From positions 74,158,781 through 74,222,780 of the forward strand of contig OY829538.1 of assembly GCA_963691705.1 (NCBI GenBank): DNA of 64,000 nt. Direction: 5' to 3'. A program made the translations under genes and the position numbers. Positions 50,200 through 62,500 of the stretch are shown here, in pieces. Numbering within the stretch: position 1 is the stretch's first letter; the number at the start of each line of letters is the position of its first letter. The DNA is from Viola odorata (lineage: Eukaryota > Streptophyta > Magnoliopsida > Malpighiales > Violaceae). The notes under the pieces were generated by a model. It did not search any database. It was not told the origin of the DNA and worked only from the letters and a program-made list of their open reading frames with translations.

Positions 50200-51120
50200 C
50201 TGCAGCAAAGGACATTACTGTGGCTTTAGGTCATATGTGATCAATTCTTTTACGGACCAAAATTGTCCCACTTCAACATTTTTGTGGTAAATTATATAGA
50301 AATTTACATAAATTGTCGGTTACAATGATTGATGTTGATAATGCTAAAGAAAAGCATTATGAGTTATCACAATGCTAAATTTCCTCTCATGCTAGTAAAA
50401 AACTTTTCAATCTTTAAATTCATATGTGATGTTCGAGTTTAAAAAATAAAAAAAAAATTATATTAAAAAAATAATCATTTCCTTAGATGGAATAATAATA
50501 CTCAAAGATGATTAACAGCTCATAATTGGGAGAACATTCATGATATTGGAACATTAATGTCAATGACTCCATGAATTCACATGGCGACACATAAATGTAA
50601 TAATGTGACGGGAGACACTGACTTGTTTGTCAGTGGTCTATGCTTGGAGAGTAAAACCAGAGTTCACACTATGGGGAAAATTTCAACAACCCAATAAGAA
50701 TTCATTATACTATTAATTAAAGGAGTATTTGTTTTCAAAATTAAATTAAAAAAGAAGAGGAAAAAAAACACTGCAAATTCTAGTCAAATTGGCTAATCAT
50801 CATTCCATAAATACTGTGCGCCGTAATCCTATTACGACTTGTGATCTTTAGGGGGAAAAGGCTTCATTTGGAAGAAAATAACAAAAAATTCAAAGTTGAA
50901 TCTCACGGGAAAAAACGTTGAATCTTCATTTTAACATAAAAAAAATACTAACTTATTACTTATTTCAATTGGGCCAGGCTTTTATAGCCCATCTAGTGCT
51001 GTGTCCCGGGGGCCTACAGAAGCCCATCTCCTTGTCATGAACTGGTTTAGTTCGTTTATTCGGTAAAACAGTAGGGAAACTGTTTGCTTAATTGAGTAGT
51101 AGCGACTGAACACCAAAATT
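50200..51120. other. Duplicate of the GH1 copy 1 upstream region
   Basis: Non-coding, homologous to 43563-44450 with small indels. Marks the edge of the GH1 array. Confidence 0.75.
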
Positions 51121-51129
51121 TGCTTTGTT

Positions 51130-53339
51130 GTGTGATATATATATATATTGCAAGTGCTAGCCAGTCCTCCCACTTTCATCACGCATTACGCCGACCTTAT
51201 CTCATAACCGCCGTCCATCTGCGGCCCAACTGTCTACTAACACAACAATATTGTTTGTACTTATTTAGTTTCAACTTGCACGTGGCACATATGTAACAAA
51301 TATATAATAATAAGATTCTAAGCTGCTAACTCCTTTGCTCCATAAAACTGGCACACATTCGATCTCTTTTAGGTTTTAATAATTTCTGTTTATTCGCTGC
51401 CTCTTAGCTGTTAGACTATATTCAGACAGAGATCACGTACGCATTGATCAAAACAGTAAAAATAGAAATTAAAGTGCTAGTCATCATTTGACCTTTTACA
51501 TTATTTTCTCAATTTGTTTTAAAACCCAGGTCAATAAAATTTATCTTCTTACTCTCTTTTCTCATGAGTCATGGCTGTTATTAATTACTTCTTATCCACT
51601 TGTCCAGTTTGAATCTTCCAAAAAGAGTTAACCATACGTGTCACAAAGTTGAAGGACCAAATCCGCGGTTGACTCACCAACTGTTCAAACTTCAAACAAT
51701 TCCATGGATTATGCTGTTTTCTCTCTCTACGCTAAACTAATCCACGTCCACAAAATTCTAAACAACCCGGCATAATCTAATAAATAATACTAATAATTAA
51801 AGAGTCAGAAGAATAATCCAGTCCCCATAATATCATCGCCGATCTTTTTGTCCGATAGTCCATCTGTCAGTCCAAACAAAAAAAACCCATTTAATATTAA
51901 ATTAATCAGACTTGTGACCTTTGACCTTTTTGTGTTTGTGTGTGTGCAAGAAATCCCCAGCTCACGCGCATGCACTCAACTGAGACATTTCACACCGACA
52001 TCAGATTTTTTCTGATTAATTAATCTCATTCGAGTTCTAATTAAAAATACGATTCTTCCAGTAAAATATTATATACTTGAAAATAAAGCATGGGTTAATG
52101 TCCTATTATCGACCATAATCAATAAAGAACAATATTTCAAGAATAAAGCAATGTGTATATAATAACAATTAGATCGAATTTTAATGATATCGTAACTTTA
52201 CGAAAAATATTGTTTGTGTATGAAAATGTGTTATAGCTTTGGCAAGTTCGCAGTGTTTTTCGTTGAAGGTCATTGCTTTGGTCCTTATTTTCCACATTCA
52301 ATTAATGTGAGACATGTGATAAAAGAAAACTCAACTGCATTTATTGTCAAATATGTAGAGTAGATCCATTGAATTTAATTGAATAAATGCAATTCCTCTT
52401 AGGTTCTTTTAATTATTGTTGATATTTAATTAATGTGATGCATGTGATTAAATCGAAGAAAAACGAGTAATAAACATTCATCAAACCCGCTGCAAATCAC
52501 CAATTTAACACGTAATTAACATATAAATTAAGATGTTTTAAGAGCCGTTAAAAAAATAATTAACACAAATTCCTAAAATATGAACAATACTCGAATAAAA
52601 AATATCAAAAAAACACATTTGGTCAGGAGAAATTATAAAAATATTATTTATAACTTATTTTTTAAAGAGAGAAGGTTAAAAAAAAAAGAAAAAGAAAAAG
52701 AAAATTAATGTAAAACGTGTCAAAATATAAAAATCTCCATTTTGCTTTTAACCTTTTTTCTCTCTTTTAATCACTGGCTGCTCTTTCGACAAAATTCCAG
52801 CCTAACTACACTAGCGTGTCCTCAAGTGGAAATTGCTTGACACCTCTTTGAATATTTGTCATCCCTTTATTTTCCTTTTTCTAAAAAAACTTTTTCCTTT
52901 TTCTACATTTTTATTCTGACACAACACAACAAGCTCTTTATGGTCCTGCCATTTTAAGGATCTAGAATATTTTTACACGTGTCCATTGTACAGATGACTC
53001 ATTTCAGTTATTTCGTGACGGTTCATGCACCCAAATCGAAGCGAGTAGAGCGAGCGAGCTCTCAAAGTTGCTGGATAAGGTCGGCCACACGATGATGGAG
53101 CACGTGTCACGTTATCAACGGTGATAAGTATTAACTGGGCCCCACTACCTCAACATTAAGACGAGGACGACCGTACTTATCTCTTATATAAATACCCCAC
53201 ATCTCTCACTCTAAAAAAGAAAAAGAAGAGAGAATAGAAAGGGAAAAAAGAAAAAAAAAAGGAAAATTCCAGCAGCAATTTCTCTCTCTAACCAAGCAGA
53301 AATAGTTGAAAACAAATTCACCGCCGGAAATTGAAAAAA
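51130..53339 (+). promoter_or_regulatory. NAC gene upstream region with ABRE- and DRE-like sites and TATA box
   Basis: ACGT-core sites: CACGTGGC at 51279-51286, TACGTGTC at 51635-51642, ACACGTGTCC at 52975-52984 and CACGTGTC at 53101-53108. A DRE/CRT core GCCGAC (minus strand) is at 53080-53085. TTGACC/TTGACT W-box cores occur near 51488, 51668 and 51918. The TATA box TATATAAATA is at 53185-53194 and the leader is GA-rich. These suit ABA, drought and cold responsiveness as in SNAC-A genes; the sites are seen, activity is inferred. Confidence 0.6.
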
Positions 53340-54600
53340 ATGGGAGTCCGAGAAATAGACCCGCTTTCCCAATTGAGCTTGCCGCCGGGTTTCCGGTTCT
53401 ACCCGACGGACGAGGAGCTTTTGGTCCAATATTTGTGTAAGAAAGTCGCCGGGCATCACTTCTCTTTGGAAATTATTGGCGAAATTGATCTGTACAAGTT
53501 TGACCCATGGCAGCTCCCAAGTAATTAAATTTCCTAAATCTCAATTAATTAATTTTCTTTTGATTAGCTATGAAAGAATCGATGGGCTTATTGGATTTGT
53601 TTTCCCTCTTTTTTGTTAGGCAAAGCGATATTTGGTGAGAAAGAGTGGTATTTTTTCAGTCCTAGGGACCGGAAATACCCAAACGGGTCTCGACCCAATA
53701 GAGTAGCCGGATCCGGGTACTGGAAAGCAACGGGTACGGACAAGATAATCACGACGGAAGGGCGTAAAGTTGGCATCAAGAAAGCTCTCGTCTTTTACAT
53801 CGGAAAAGCACCAAAAGGGACAAAGACGAATTGGATTATGCACGAGTATCGCCTTCTAGACTCGTCTCGAAAAAGTGGTAGCGCAAAGGTAAACATTGTT
53901 AACCAACCTAGGCTCGAACAGATTATTCTACCGATTTGGAAGTTTTTTTTATAAACTTTAATTTTTTGTGGTTAATAATATTTTGTTATTTTGTTTGGTT
54001 GTCCAGTTGGACGATTGGGTCCTGTGTAGGATCTACAAAAAAAATTCGAGTGCAGAAAAGCCCATGTCGACAAGTGTTACGAGCAGAGAATACAGCAACA
54101 ATGGGTCCTCGTCTTCTTGCTCTTCTCATCTTGATGACGTGTTAGATTCCTTGCCCCAGATTGATGACCGCTTATTTGGACTGCCCCGGGGAAACTCCCT
54201 CAAAACGGAGCAGCAGCAAGAGGATCAGAAGACGAACATAAACATGCTCAATCTGAGTGGGCCGGGGAGTTTCGATTGGGCCAGTTTTGCTGGGCTCAGT
54301 TCGGTGCCGGAACTCGTTCCGAGCGGGCAAACTCAGCAAGGTGGAGTGATGGGTTACTCGAATTGTAATGACATGTATGTCCCTTCGATTCCACAACTTT
54401 GCCGCGTGGATGATGAGATGGGTAACTCGGTGGAGGAGGAGGTGCAGAGTGGGGTGAGGACTCAGCGCGTTAATAACAACTCGGGGTTTTATCAACCGAA
54501 TTCGGGCGGGTTCACTCACGGTTTCTCTAACTCGGTGGAGGACCCGTTCGGGTTTAGGTACCCGATTCAACAGGGGAACGGGTTCGGGTTTAGACAGTGA
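53340..54600 (+). CDS. NAC-domain transcription factor, SNAC-A (RD26/ANAC019/ANAC055-like), 347 aa
   Basis: Model: join(53340..53520, 53620..53888, 54007..54600), both introns GT-AG, frame kept. ATG at 53340. NAC subdomains in order: [61 protein letters not shown] and [38 protein letters not shown] then [22 protein letters not shown]. The MGVRE(I)DPL opening and intron positions are those of the stress-responsive SNAC-A group. The C-terminal 180 residues are a Ser/Gln/Asn/Gly-rich activation region. Such factors bind CATGTG/CACG sites in the nucleus and regulate ABA, drought, jasmonate and senescence genes. Which Arabidopsis member is the orthologue cannot be decided by eye. Confidence 0.93.
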
Positions 54601-55150
54601 AGAACAAAGTGGGAGATACTTAGGAGTGCACGTAGACTAGAAAAGAACCAGGTGCATTTCTGTAAATATGTGTGATTTTTTCGGGCTAACTTTTTGAGTT
54701 TATTAGACTCAGAAAGGAGGATGGGCTTAATACGACCACGTTTTTTGCCTAAAATTGTTTTTTCCTATGGCCTGCTGCTAAATGGGAATAGATTCGTGTT
54801 CAATGGAAGAAAACAAAAATATTGTGTATAATGTCTTTGCGGTGAATGGGTACATTCTTGCCATATTTAGAAACCAGTGAATCATCACCCAATCTTTGTG
54901 TTTTGACATCCATTTTATATCAAGTGCTTGAATTCCGCGGTAACCAAGTTCCTAAAATTAAGATTTTAATTCAAAATAATAAATCAAAATGTAAAATCGT
55001 AAACTATATTACGTATTTTGTTAATCATTTAATCTTATCATTGTAGGGACATAGTCCCCTTTCTTTTCCGAGTGTTATGGACATTTGTGTGTGTGACAAG
55101 TTACAACTCTCAACAAACTTACCGATAAAGGATTATTATAATAGCAAAGG
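54601..55150. other. 3' UTR and flank of the NAC gene
   Basis: AT-rich with TGTAAATATGTGTG and TTGTGTATAATG stretches that could be polyadenylation signals. No further gene. Confidence 0.5.
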
Positions 55151-55151
55151 A

Positions 55152-55412
55152 CTCCTTCCGTTTTTTAATAACTGTGTTTTTGAAATAGTAGTAAAATTTA
55201 AAACAATGATGTTTGATCTTATTTTATTTCATATTATTTCATTTTTTTTCTTAATTTTCACTCAAATTACCACACTATCATCAAATTGGGTTGATGCAGA
55301 ATGGTTAATTTGCCATTTTCATAAAATATATATTCCGGAAAAGATAAAATGACAAGAATAGATGAACCAGAAAATCCGTAGAAAAGTGTCAATTAATCGA
55401 AAACGGAAGGAG
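55152..55412. mobile_element. Stowaway-like MITE
   Basis: 13-bp inverted ends CTCCTTCCGTTTT (55152) and AAAACGGAAGGAG (ending 55412), matching the CTCCCTCCG type of Stowaway (Tc1/mariner) MITEs. TA follows on the right, but the left dinucleotide is GA, so the TSD is imperfect. The short peptide frame inside is not a gene. Confidence 0.7.
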
Positions 55413-57764
55413 TATATTATAATAATTCTTTTATAAGTTTGTTTTAGTGTTATGTTTCATTTATTAGCATTGGCTTTTAATCATTAATCTTGTTTTTCAA
55501 GGTATGGTTTTAGTTTTGTATTGGAAGGATATTGTTTTAATGTTTTTTTTTCAAGTTCTTGTTTGTTGTGGGTTATGTTGGACCGTGAATAATCATAAAT
55601 TCTCGGATTTTCATTTAATAAACAAACAAAATATTTCTTATTTTATTTTTTTTCCAACATTTTTTTAACTATATGATTAACGATTAAAAATTAAAATTAG
55701 CTCCTTTAATTTTTCATACAGCCGCCTACGTGTCGTCTAACTGTTGTAATCCAAAACGAGTGTATGCAACTCGTTCTTTATCAAATCCGATGAGAAGACG
55801 ACACCCGTGAAGTGATGTGGGATGATTGATTATGATTTTATGTCGACTGCGCAGGAATTCGTCTACTTGGCGTTATTAACAGCCGCAAAATCCCTGATAC
55901 TGATATCGTCATTTGTCATTTACCATTGAACATTTTTATTATTATCAAAAAAATTAAATAATATTGTACTGTTCTTTCTAAATAAATTTTGAAGTAATTT
56001 TACTATATTATTTCTAGTTATTATTTTACAAATAAGAAAAAGTGGTGGGTTCAAAAAAATCAGTTCTAATATTTCAAAACGTCATTTAATTTAAAACTAA
56101 TATATAATTTACGGTTCGTTTCTATTTACGGGTTATGTTACGTTTTAAGCATTAGCGGATAAGGATCAACCTTAGTTTTAACATAAACGTCTCTTAAATC
56201 TTTTGACAGCTGCCTTTAATTTATTGGTCCTAAATGTTTATAGATGAGCTTCGTTATGCCGATAACAACTTATGTTTAGAAGATTGTCGTATCCTCCAAC
56301 CTTTTTTCTTTATTATTTGCGTACATAGGAATTAACATGAATTAATTAATTATCTACGTTCTCAATTAAGGACTAATTAAAATTTGACATCAGATAATTA
56401 ATTTTATCTTGTTGCATTATGTAGGAACATTAACTAAGGTTTCTCGTTTAAGAAGCTTTTTTCAGGATTAATTGACTGCTTAGCGCATTATTTTTCTGTA
56501 TCTTTTTCTCATCCCAATGAATAAAATTTTGATGCAGTCTTACTAATTTAATACGCAATTTAAATATTAAAATTTATCCGAGATTTTTTTCCTTTCGTAA
56601 AATCTAATGTTTTATTGATATTTTGTTACCGGTAAAACAAGAATGTTATATCTTTTAACTCCATGTCAACGAAACGAAACTGATGGGCGCGGAAGTGTAT
56701 TCGAGTAAAGAGAATGAATAGAGTAACAGTCTACAGCAAAGAGCCGTAGAAGGTTTTAGGCAAAGAGTAGAATTCTCGTTTTAGGATGATTCTATATTCT
56801 CAATTCTTATAATTCCAAGATGTAAATCGCAACTTCAAAGAAATCTCTCAACTGTTCATCAAGATATATATTGACTCCTTTCTTTCCTTTTCGATTTCTT
56901 TTCTTGCACGTATTATTCATTATGGCTAACTTAACAATAATAATCAAATTCTTAAATTTTGTGTTCACATTCACATGTTTCGGAGGAGAGACTAATCTTG
57001 ATTGAGTGTTTTTTTTACATATATTTGAAAATTGACCCGAAAATTGAAATTAGAAGTAGAGTTTCAAGAAACCTCAATTTAGACTTTTGATTTTTTGTCT
57101 GTTGAATTAATAACTTAAATATTGAATATTTCTAAATAAAATTAACTCAACTATTTTTTAGGGGAAAGAAAAAGCTGAAAATAGGTCAGGGTTTGGGCCT
57201 AACTAAAAAACCAAAACTAACGGGGCTAAATTGGTTAAAAGTACAAAGAAAGCCCGAGAGTAGTGATGGGCCTTAGCTACCACACACTATCCAATAGGGT
57301 GTCGCAAATCACCATAATTAATTAATTATCTTTGATTTATATATTTCCTATCGAAAAGTTAAATTCATGATTATGATTAATGGAACGAGTGCCTATCGAG
57401 TTACCCGTTAATGAACATTTAACTTATTTGTTATTTGTCGGTAATAAAAATAAAATACCATTAAGGACTCGGATTCGAGTTCCAAAAAAGAGTACCCATC
57501 GGCATTCTGCAGTTCCTGTCTGGCTAGGGTCCCTTTTCTGGATGGATACAGCCAGCATCGGTAGTCAAGATACTGAAAGCTTAATTACAACCACAACTTG
57601 TGTGGCAGAGATCACGATGAAATGATGGTATACGAATACAAATAAGAAAGATGATGGCATACATTTTCAAATTAATATTTCAATATTTATAAATTATACT
57701 TCTTCTGGGGAAAATAAATGACGTTCTGGGATAATAAAAATTCGTAAAATAATAATCTTTGATC
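55413..57764. other. Intergenic spacer
   Basis: AT-rich, no recognisable gene. The open frame 57380-57625 on the plus strand gives a protein with no similarity I can name. Confidence 0.5.
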
Positions 57765-57892
57765 TTTGATCTTATTTTATTTCACGTTGAAATTACCACA
57801 CTATCATCAAATTGGGTAGATGCATAAAAAAAATTGTCATTTCTACAAAATATATAATTCGAAAAAAATAAAATGACAAATATTATAAGGAG
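57765..57892. repeat. Broken relative of the 55152 MITE
   Basis: The internal segment TTACCACACTATCATCAAAT TGGGT and its flanks match 55265-55360 with indels. An ending GGAGT is visible at 57889 but the left end is not clear. Confidence 0.55.
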
Positions 57893-60381
57893 TCAGCCAA
57901 ACATGGTTCTTTATTTTATTCTTTTACCGATGATAGAGATTTGTCCACATTTAGCTAAATAGTCACCACTTTTCGAGGGCTCAAACATAACTTGAACGAG
58001 ATTAGTTTCAGTTGAGAAGATATTCGAACCAAAAAAATAAAAATAACAATCAATATAATTAGGGGGAAACGATTCTTCTTTTATGTCTCGTATCAATTTT
58101 CACGGCAGCAGGAATTGATCAGTAGTACTGACTAGCTAGCTGGGTCATACTATAATCACAATACTTGTCTGGTACGGATAAAATTTCTCATGAACCACTT
58201 ATTCTTGAAATGAGAATCCAAAAATGTTTGTCTTTTTCAGTGCTTATTTACTGTTTTTTTCTACTCCTCGATCCTGTTTGAATTTTTCTGCAGAAGATAC
58301 ATAAAAGAGCTGATCCTTTAATAGGCGAAAGAAGAGTCTAGTCATTGACAAGTATACATATAGAATACTCTCCTTTTTTGGCACTGGATTTTGTATTTTG
58401 TAGGCAAAATGCATGAACCGTTTTCCATTTTTGTGCACAATTCCAAATCCTAAATTATCAAGAAAATTGCGCCATGTGCATGTACTTCTGTCTTCTTAGT
58501 CTCTTAGATACCAAATACAGAAAATTTTCAAAACCATGAAATCCTTCTTGTATATATTCCTGGACATTATTTTTCAGCAAATTAATCTTACTTTACATAT
58601 GTCATTAATCTAAACCAATTCATACTTTGTACACGCATTTGAACATCTCTTTTCCTTATACCAAACAAAACGACAAGATCAATGGATTAAATCTTTGGTG
58701 ATGATATATAACAAATTGCTTTCCAAGGATTGGAGAAAGGGATGTAGATCTTCTAATTCCCCCTCTTTACGGGGTAATTAAGTTGTCTCTTTTCTTAATT
58801 CCTCTCAAATTCAATTCTCCTCCATTTTCGTCAAATGATGTATTCATATGTGACAACTCAATTTAAATAAATCCCGGGGCTATTATTTCACATTTAGAAG
58901 AAAAAAAAACGTGGATGGAGCAAAGATTTTCTCCTCTTTTTGAAACTAAAAAAAGAAAATATATAACAGACCAAAAAAAAAATCTGTAGTAAAATTAGGA
59001 GTAGGGGGCGGAAATTTGAGAACCTACTTGGGACACCCGGCCTGTTCCGACTCGATTTTTAACGGTCGGGTTTGGCCTTTTGGTATTGTTTATAAACGAG
59101 TTCGGTCCCATAAACAAACAAACTAAACACACATACAAGAGGTAGTGAGTCTGAAACGTGTCGTTTTGATGTCATAAATGAGTTTGATGCGAGATAAGGT
59201 AAAAAATAAAGTATTTGCTGCTCGATAGATTATATATAATTGTTTCTTGTGGAAAATACATGTGCAACTCAAGGATGCATATATATGATATATGGTTCAT
59301 GGCATGGGTAAGAAAATTGATCGATCTCCACATATTACATTTATTTATTTTTCTCTCAAGCATAGATGCAATGACGATATAGCAAACATATGTTTTTATC
59401 TAATAATGGGAATTATTAGTCATCCCTACCGATCACATATTATCGTTTTTCTTCTCTTGTCAGCATCGATCACTACACCTCATTGTTTGATTTAGGTTGT
59501 TTTCATTATTTTATTTTAATATGTACTTAATTATAAATTTGGGCATGTGCGTGATGTCACGAGAGTAACATCGGATTCCTATGATAAACATGGAAAATTT
59601 TGAAAACACTTTACACAAGAATTAGATATATCAAATCCAGTCGATCTTGATCAAAGCCAGTTCATTATATTATATATGCAGAAAATTGATATACTATTGG
59701 CGGTAATTAGACTTCTCAATGGATCGGATTTTTAGTTTCTATCGATCGGGCCAAAGGTAATAAAGAAGAATAGACCCAAAGTTGTGGGACTTGGATCCGG
59801 CTGCAGCCAATGGGCTTCCTTTTTAGTTTCTTATTTAAGGAAAAACATTAATGGAAAGAAATCGGGGAGATAAGTGTTGAACTTAAGCCATGAGAGTGAA
59901 AAATGAGCACTAACAATCAAGATTTAAAAAAACCCACTTTGTGGTGTTATAGTTTAACATTTAATGTATGGCTGGTAATTTTATTTATTTTTCAAAATTG
60001 GTTAGCTTATTATGTTATGTCGGGTTTAAAATGCTCAAAAGGTCGATTTTAGACGTAAAATTTGAGTGCAAGTCTAACTCATAGGCCCATCAACCTCAGG
60101 CGCATTTGAGTTGTGCCTAATCAAACTCGAGTTTTGATGAGACTAACATCGAGCTCGTTTAGGCAGTCCATGGCCAAGTCTAGGCATAATACATAAAAGA
60201 TCCTATAATTTTTAGAATCTTTCACTTAGGTCCCTATACTTTTTATAAAATTATAAAGTTGACCTACAAAACTTAAAAGTTATAGAGTGAACTTGCAATT
60301 TTTTTAAAAAATTATACATAAAACAAAAACATTGGGCCATTCATCGCAACATCAATCTTTGCAAGCAACCCCACTCACCAT

Positions 60382-60388
<7 letters not shown>
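57893..60388. other. Intergenic spacer
   Basis: AT-rich. No protein, RNA gene or clear transposon recognised. Confidence 0.5.

Positions 60389-60471
<83 letters not shown>
60389..60471. repeat. (AT)n microsatellite
   Basis: About 80 bp of AT repeat with one GT interruption at 60441, preceded by CATACATACAT. Likely length-polymorphic. Confidence 0.95.
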
Positions 60472-60472
<1 letters not shown>

Positions 60473-61502
60473 CGAAAAAGACGCACCAAGACGTTATTTT
60501 TTTTATGTATAATTAATAGCGCACACATTTGTCTTTTTCTTTTGAGAATGATTTTTATTTTATTTTATTTATAATTTGAGCTTGATATCTTTAAAATTAA
60601 AAGAGTTAGATATCGAATTGAAATTATATATTTTCATTGAAGAAATAAATTTGTTGGTACGATTTTTTGTTTTTTTATTAAATTATTTTTGTAGGTTCAA
60701 CAAGAAGGATTTTGTTTAACCATATATATACTTGGACCAAAATTATCGTGATTTAAATTTTGAGTTTATACAAATTTCAAACTTGAAATTATGTTGAGAA
60801 CTAAAACAAATACTATATATTAGATCTCATTCTCTAAGTCGTAACAAATAATATATTATTGTGTTTTTTTCCCGGGCCGGTTTTTTAAGAAAAACATCGA
60901 GCTGGGTAAGGTGATTTGTGTTTCCTCTGGCTTGCTCTTTGGGTTGGTGTTTGTTAGTCTGGGGTCGACTTATGATTTCTTTGAATTTATATTTTTAAGG
61001 TCGATTTTAAATTCTTTTTCAGCTAAACATTTTTGGTATCGCTGTTTTATAATACCTAGTTTATCCGGAAAAGAACATCGAGTTAAATACATATGTAAAT
61101 TAACGCACAATTTAAGAAATGGTGGCCTACTAGGAGTAATTTTTCTAAATCATTTATAAGAGTGGGTTGTTGCTCGAATAAAATTAGTCATAATTCATAA
61201 TAATTGTCGTTTTGATCTAATAATATTATCAATTTTACAAAAAAAAACATAAAATAGAGAAATTAATTAATTGAGAGTACATTTGCTTATAAAAAAAACT
61301 GAGTAATTTTTTTTAAAAAAATTCTCTCAAAACAATGAAGCATATAACCCGTAATTTATACCAACTTGTATAAGTTATGATAAAATAATTTAGTTAAAAG
61401 CAAATTATTTAGAGTGAAATTACAAAATCCATGAACAAATGACTGTGCATGCTTATACTTTAAAAAAAAAGAAAAAAAAGAAAAAAAAATATATATACCG
61501 CA
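60472..61502. other. Intergenic spacer
   Basis: AT-rich. No gene recognised; the plus-strand frame 60911-61159 has no recognisable features. Confidence 0.5.
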
Positions 61503-61968
61503 AGGTAGTCAAATTGGGCTCGATCTAACGACCGGGTTTGAAAACCCCAAAAACCCTCTCAAACGGGTTTTTTCAATTTTTTGTTGACTCGACAGGTTAA
61601 ATCGGTAAATCGATCAATCTAGTCGGTTGAACCGATAAATTGATCGACCCGAAATCCAGGTTCACTAATTTTTAAAGAAAATAATTTAAAAAAAAATGCT
61701 AAACATGGGATTCGAACTCATGTTCAGTGTGTTGACCAACAAAATCTTAATCACTACCCCCAACGCTATGTTTGTGCTATTAGATGACAACATATAATAT
61801 AAATATAAAATAAATCTTTCATTTATTTTTAAAATTTCTTATATTCTATGCCAATATTAAATTTAATTTATTAAAATTATAGGTCAATTCGAATTTTTTC
61901 AAGTTGACCTGATTTTTAATTTTTTTTTAGACCGAATATATGACCGGTCCGAATTTTACAACCTTCAC
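61503..61968. mobile_element. Possible degenerate DNA-transposon MITE with tRNA-like segment
   Basis: The ends AAGGTAGTCAAATTGGGCTCG (left) and, inverted on the right, AAGGTTGTAAAATTCGGACCG are similar over about 20 bp. In the middle, on the minus strand, is a B-box-like GAGTTCGAATCCCATG (about 61690-61710). No target duplication is evident, so the call is weak. Confidence 0.35.
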
Positions 61969-62015
61969 ACACATGTGGCTAGAAATTACAAAACGTTGTA
62001 TCAATGGAAGTAACT

Positions 62016-62095
62016 AGTAGTGGTCATTGTCATGGTCATAGATTCATGGTCGTGGCTCGAGATATGGTCATGGTCGTGGCTCGTGAATCGTGATA
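62016..62095. repeat. Short imperfect tandem repeat
   Basis: Repeats of TGGTCATGGTCGTGGCTCG-like units, e.g. ATGGTCGTGGCTCGAGATA and ATGGTCGTGGCTCGTGAAT. No coding meaning seen. Confidence 0.7.
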
Positions 62096-62339
62096 CTACT
62101 AGCAATGCCGCTCTTTTCCATCGAAGGAAAATAAATTAACATTGTTTCTGTCATGGTGTACCTTGAGGGCCCATGTTGATTTAGTTGTTTTTCTTATTTT
62201 TGGCCATTAATTGTTTTAGTTTATACTTATAGAGTTTTTAAAGTTTGAGTAAAACTACATTTTAAATTATACATAAAGAAATATTACAACAAAACACAAT
62301 TAATTACAAATAAACATAAAATAAAAAAGTAAAAAACAT

Positions 62340-62500
62340 AAAAAAATTTAACGTGGTTCGACAAGTGGTGCCTACTTCATGGTCAAATCAACCAAGAAAA
62401 TTTTCACAATAATGAATGTAGAGAATGTGTACAATTAGAGTGATTAATCCTAACACCCAAGCACTCTTATTGGTCCAAACCCTATGTTATTAAAATATAC
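62340..62500. repeat. Possible relic of a Copia LTR
   Basis: Contains AACGTGGTTCGACAAGTGGT GCCTAC-like sequence, a phrase common in plant Copia LTRs and similar in kind to the TTTACGTGGAAAACCTCC of the Copia element at 1428. No borders found. Confidence 0.3.

Noticed and set aside
57380..57625. Plus-strand 81-codon frame
   Set aside because: No recognisable domain or conservation cue, and isolated in AT-rich spacer.
60332..60574. Open frame of 80 codons on the plus strand
   Set aside because: It is the (AT)n microsatellite read as Tyr-Ile repeats.
61690..61760. tRNA gene (GAGTTCGAATCCCATG on the minus strand)
   Set aside because: Only the B-box-like part is present; no acceptor stem or anticodon arm could be formed.
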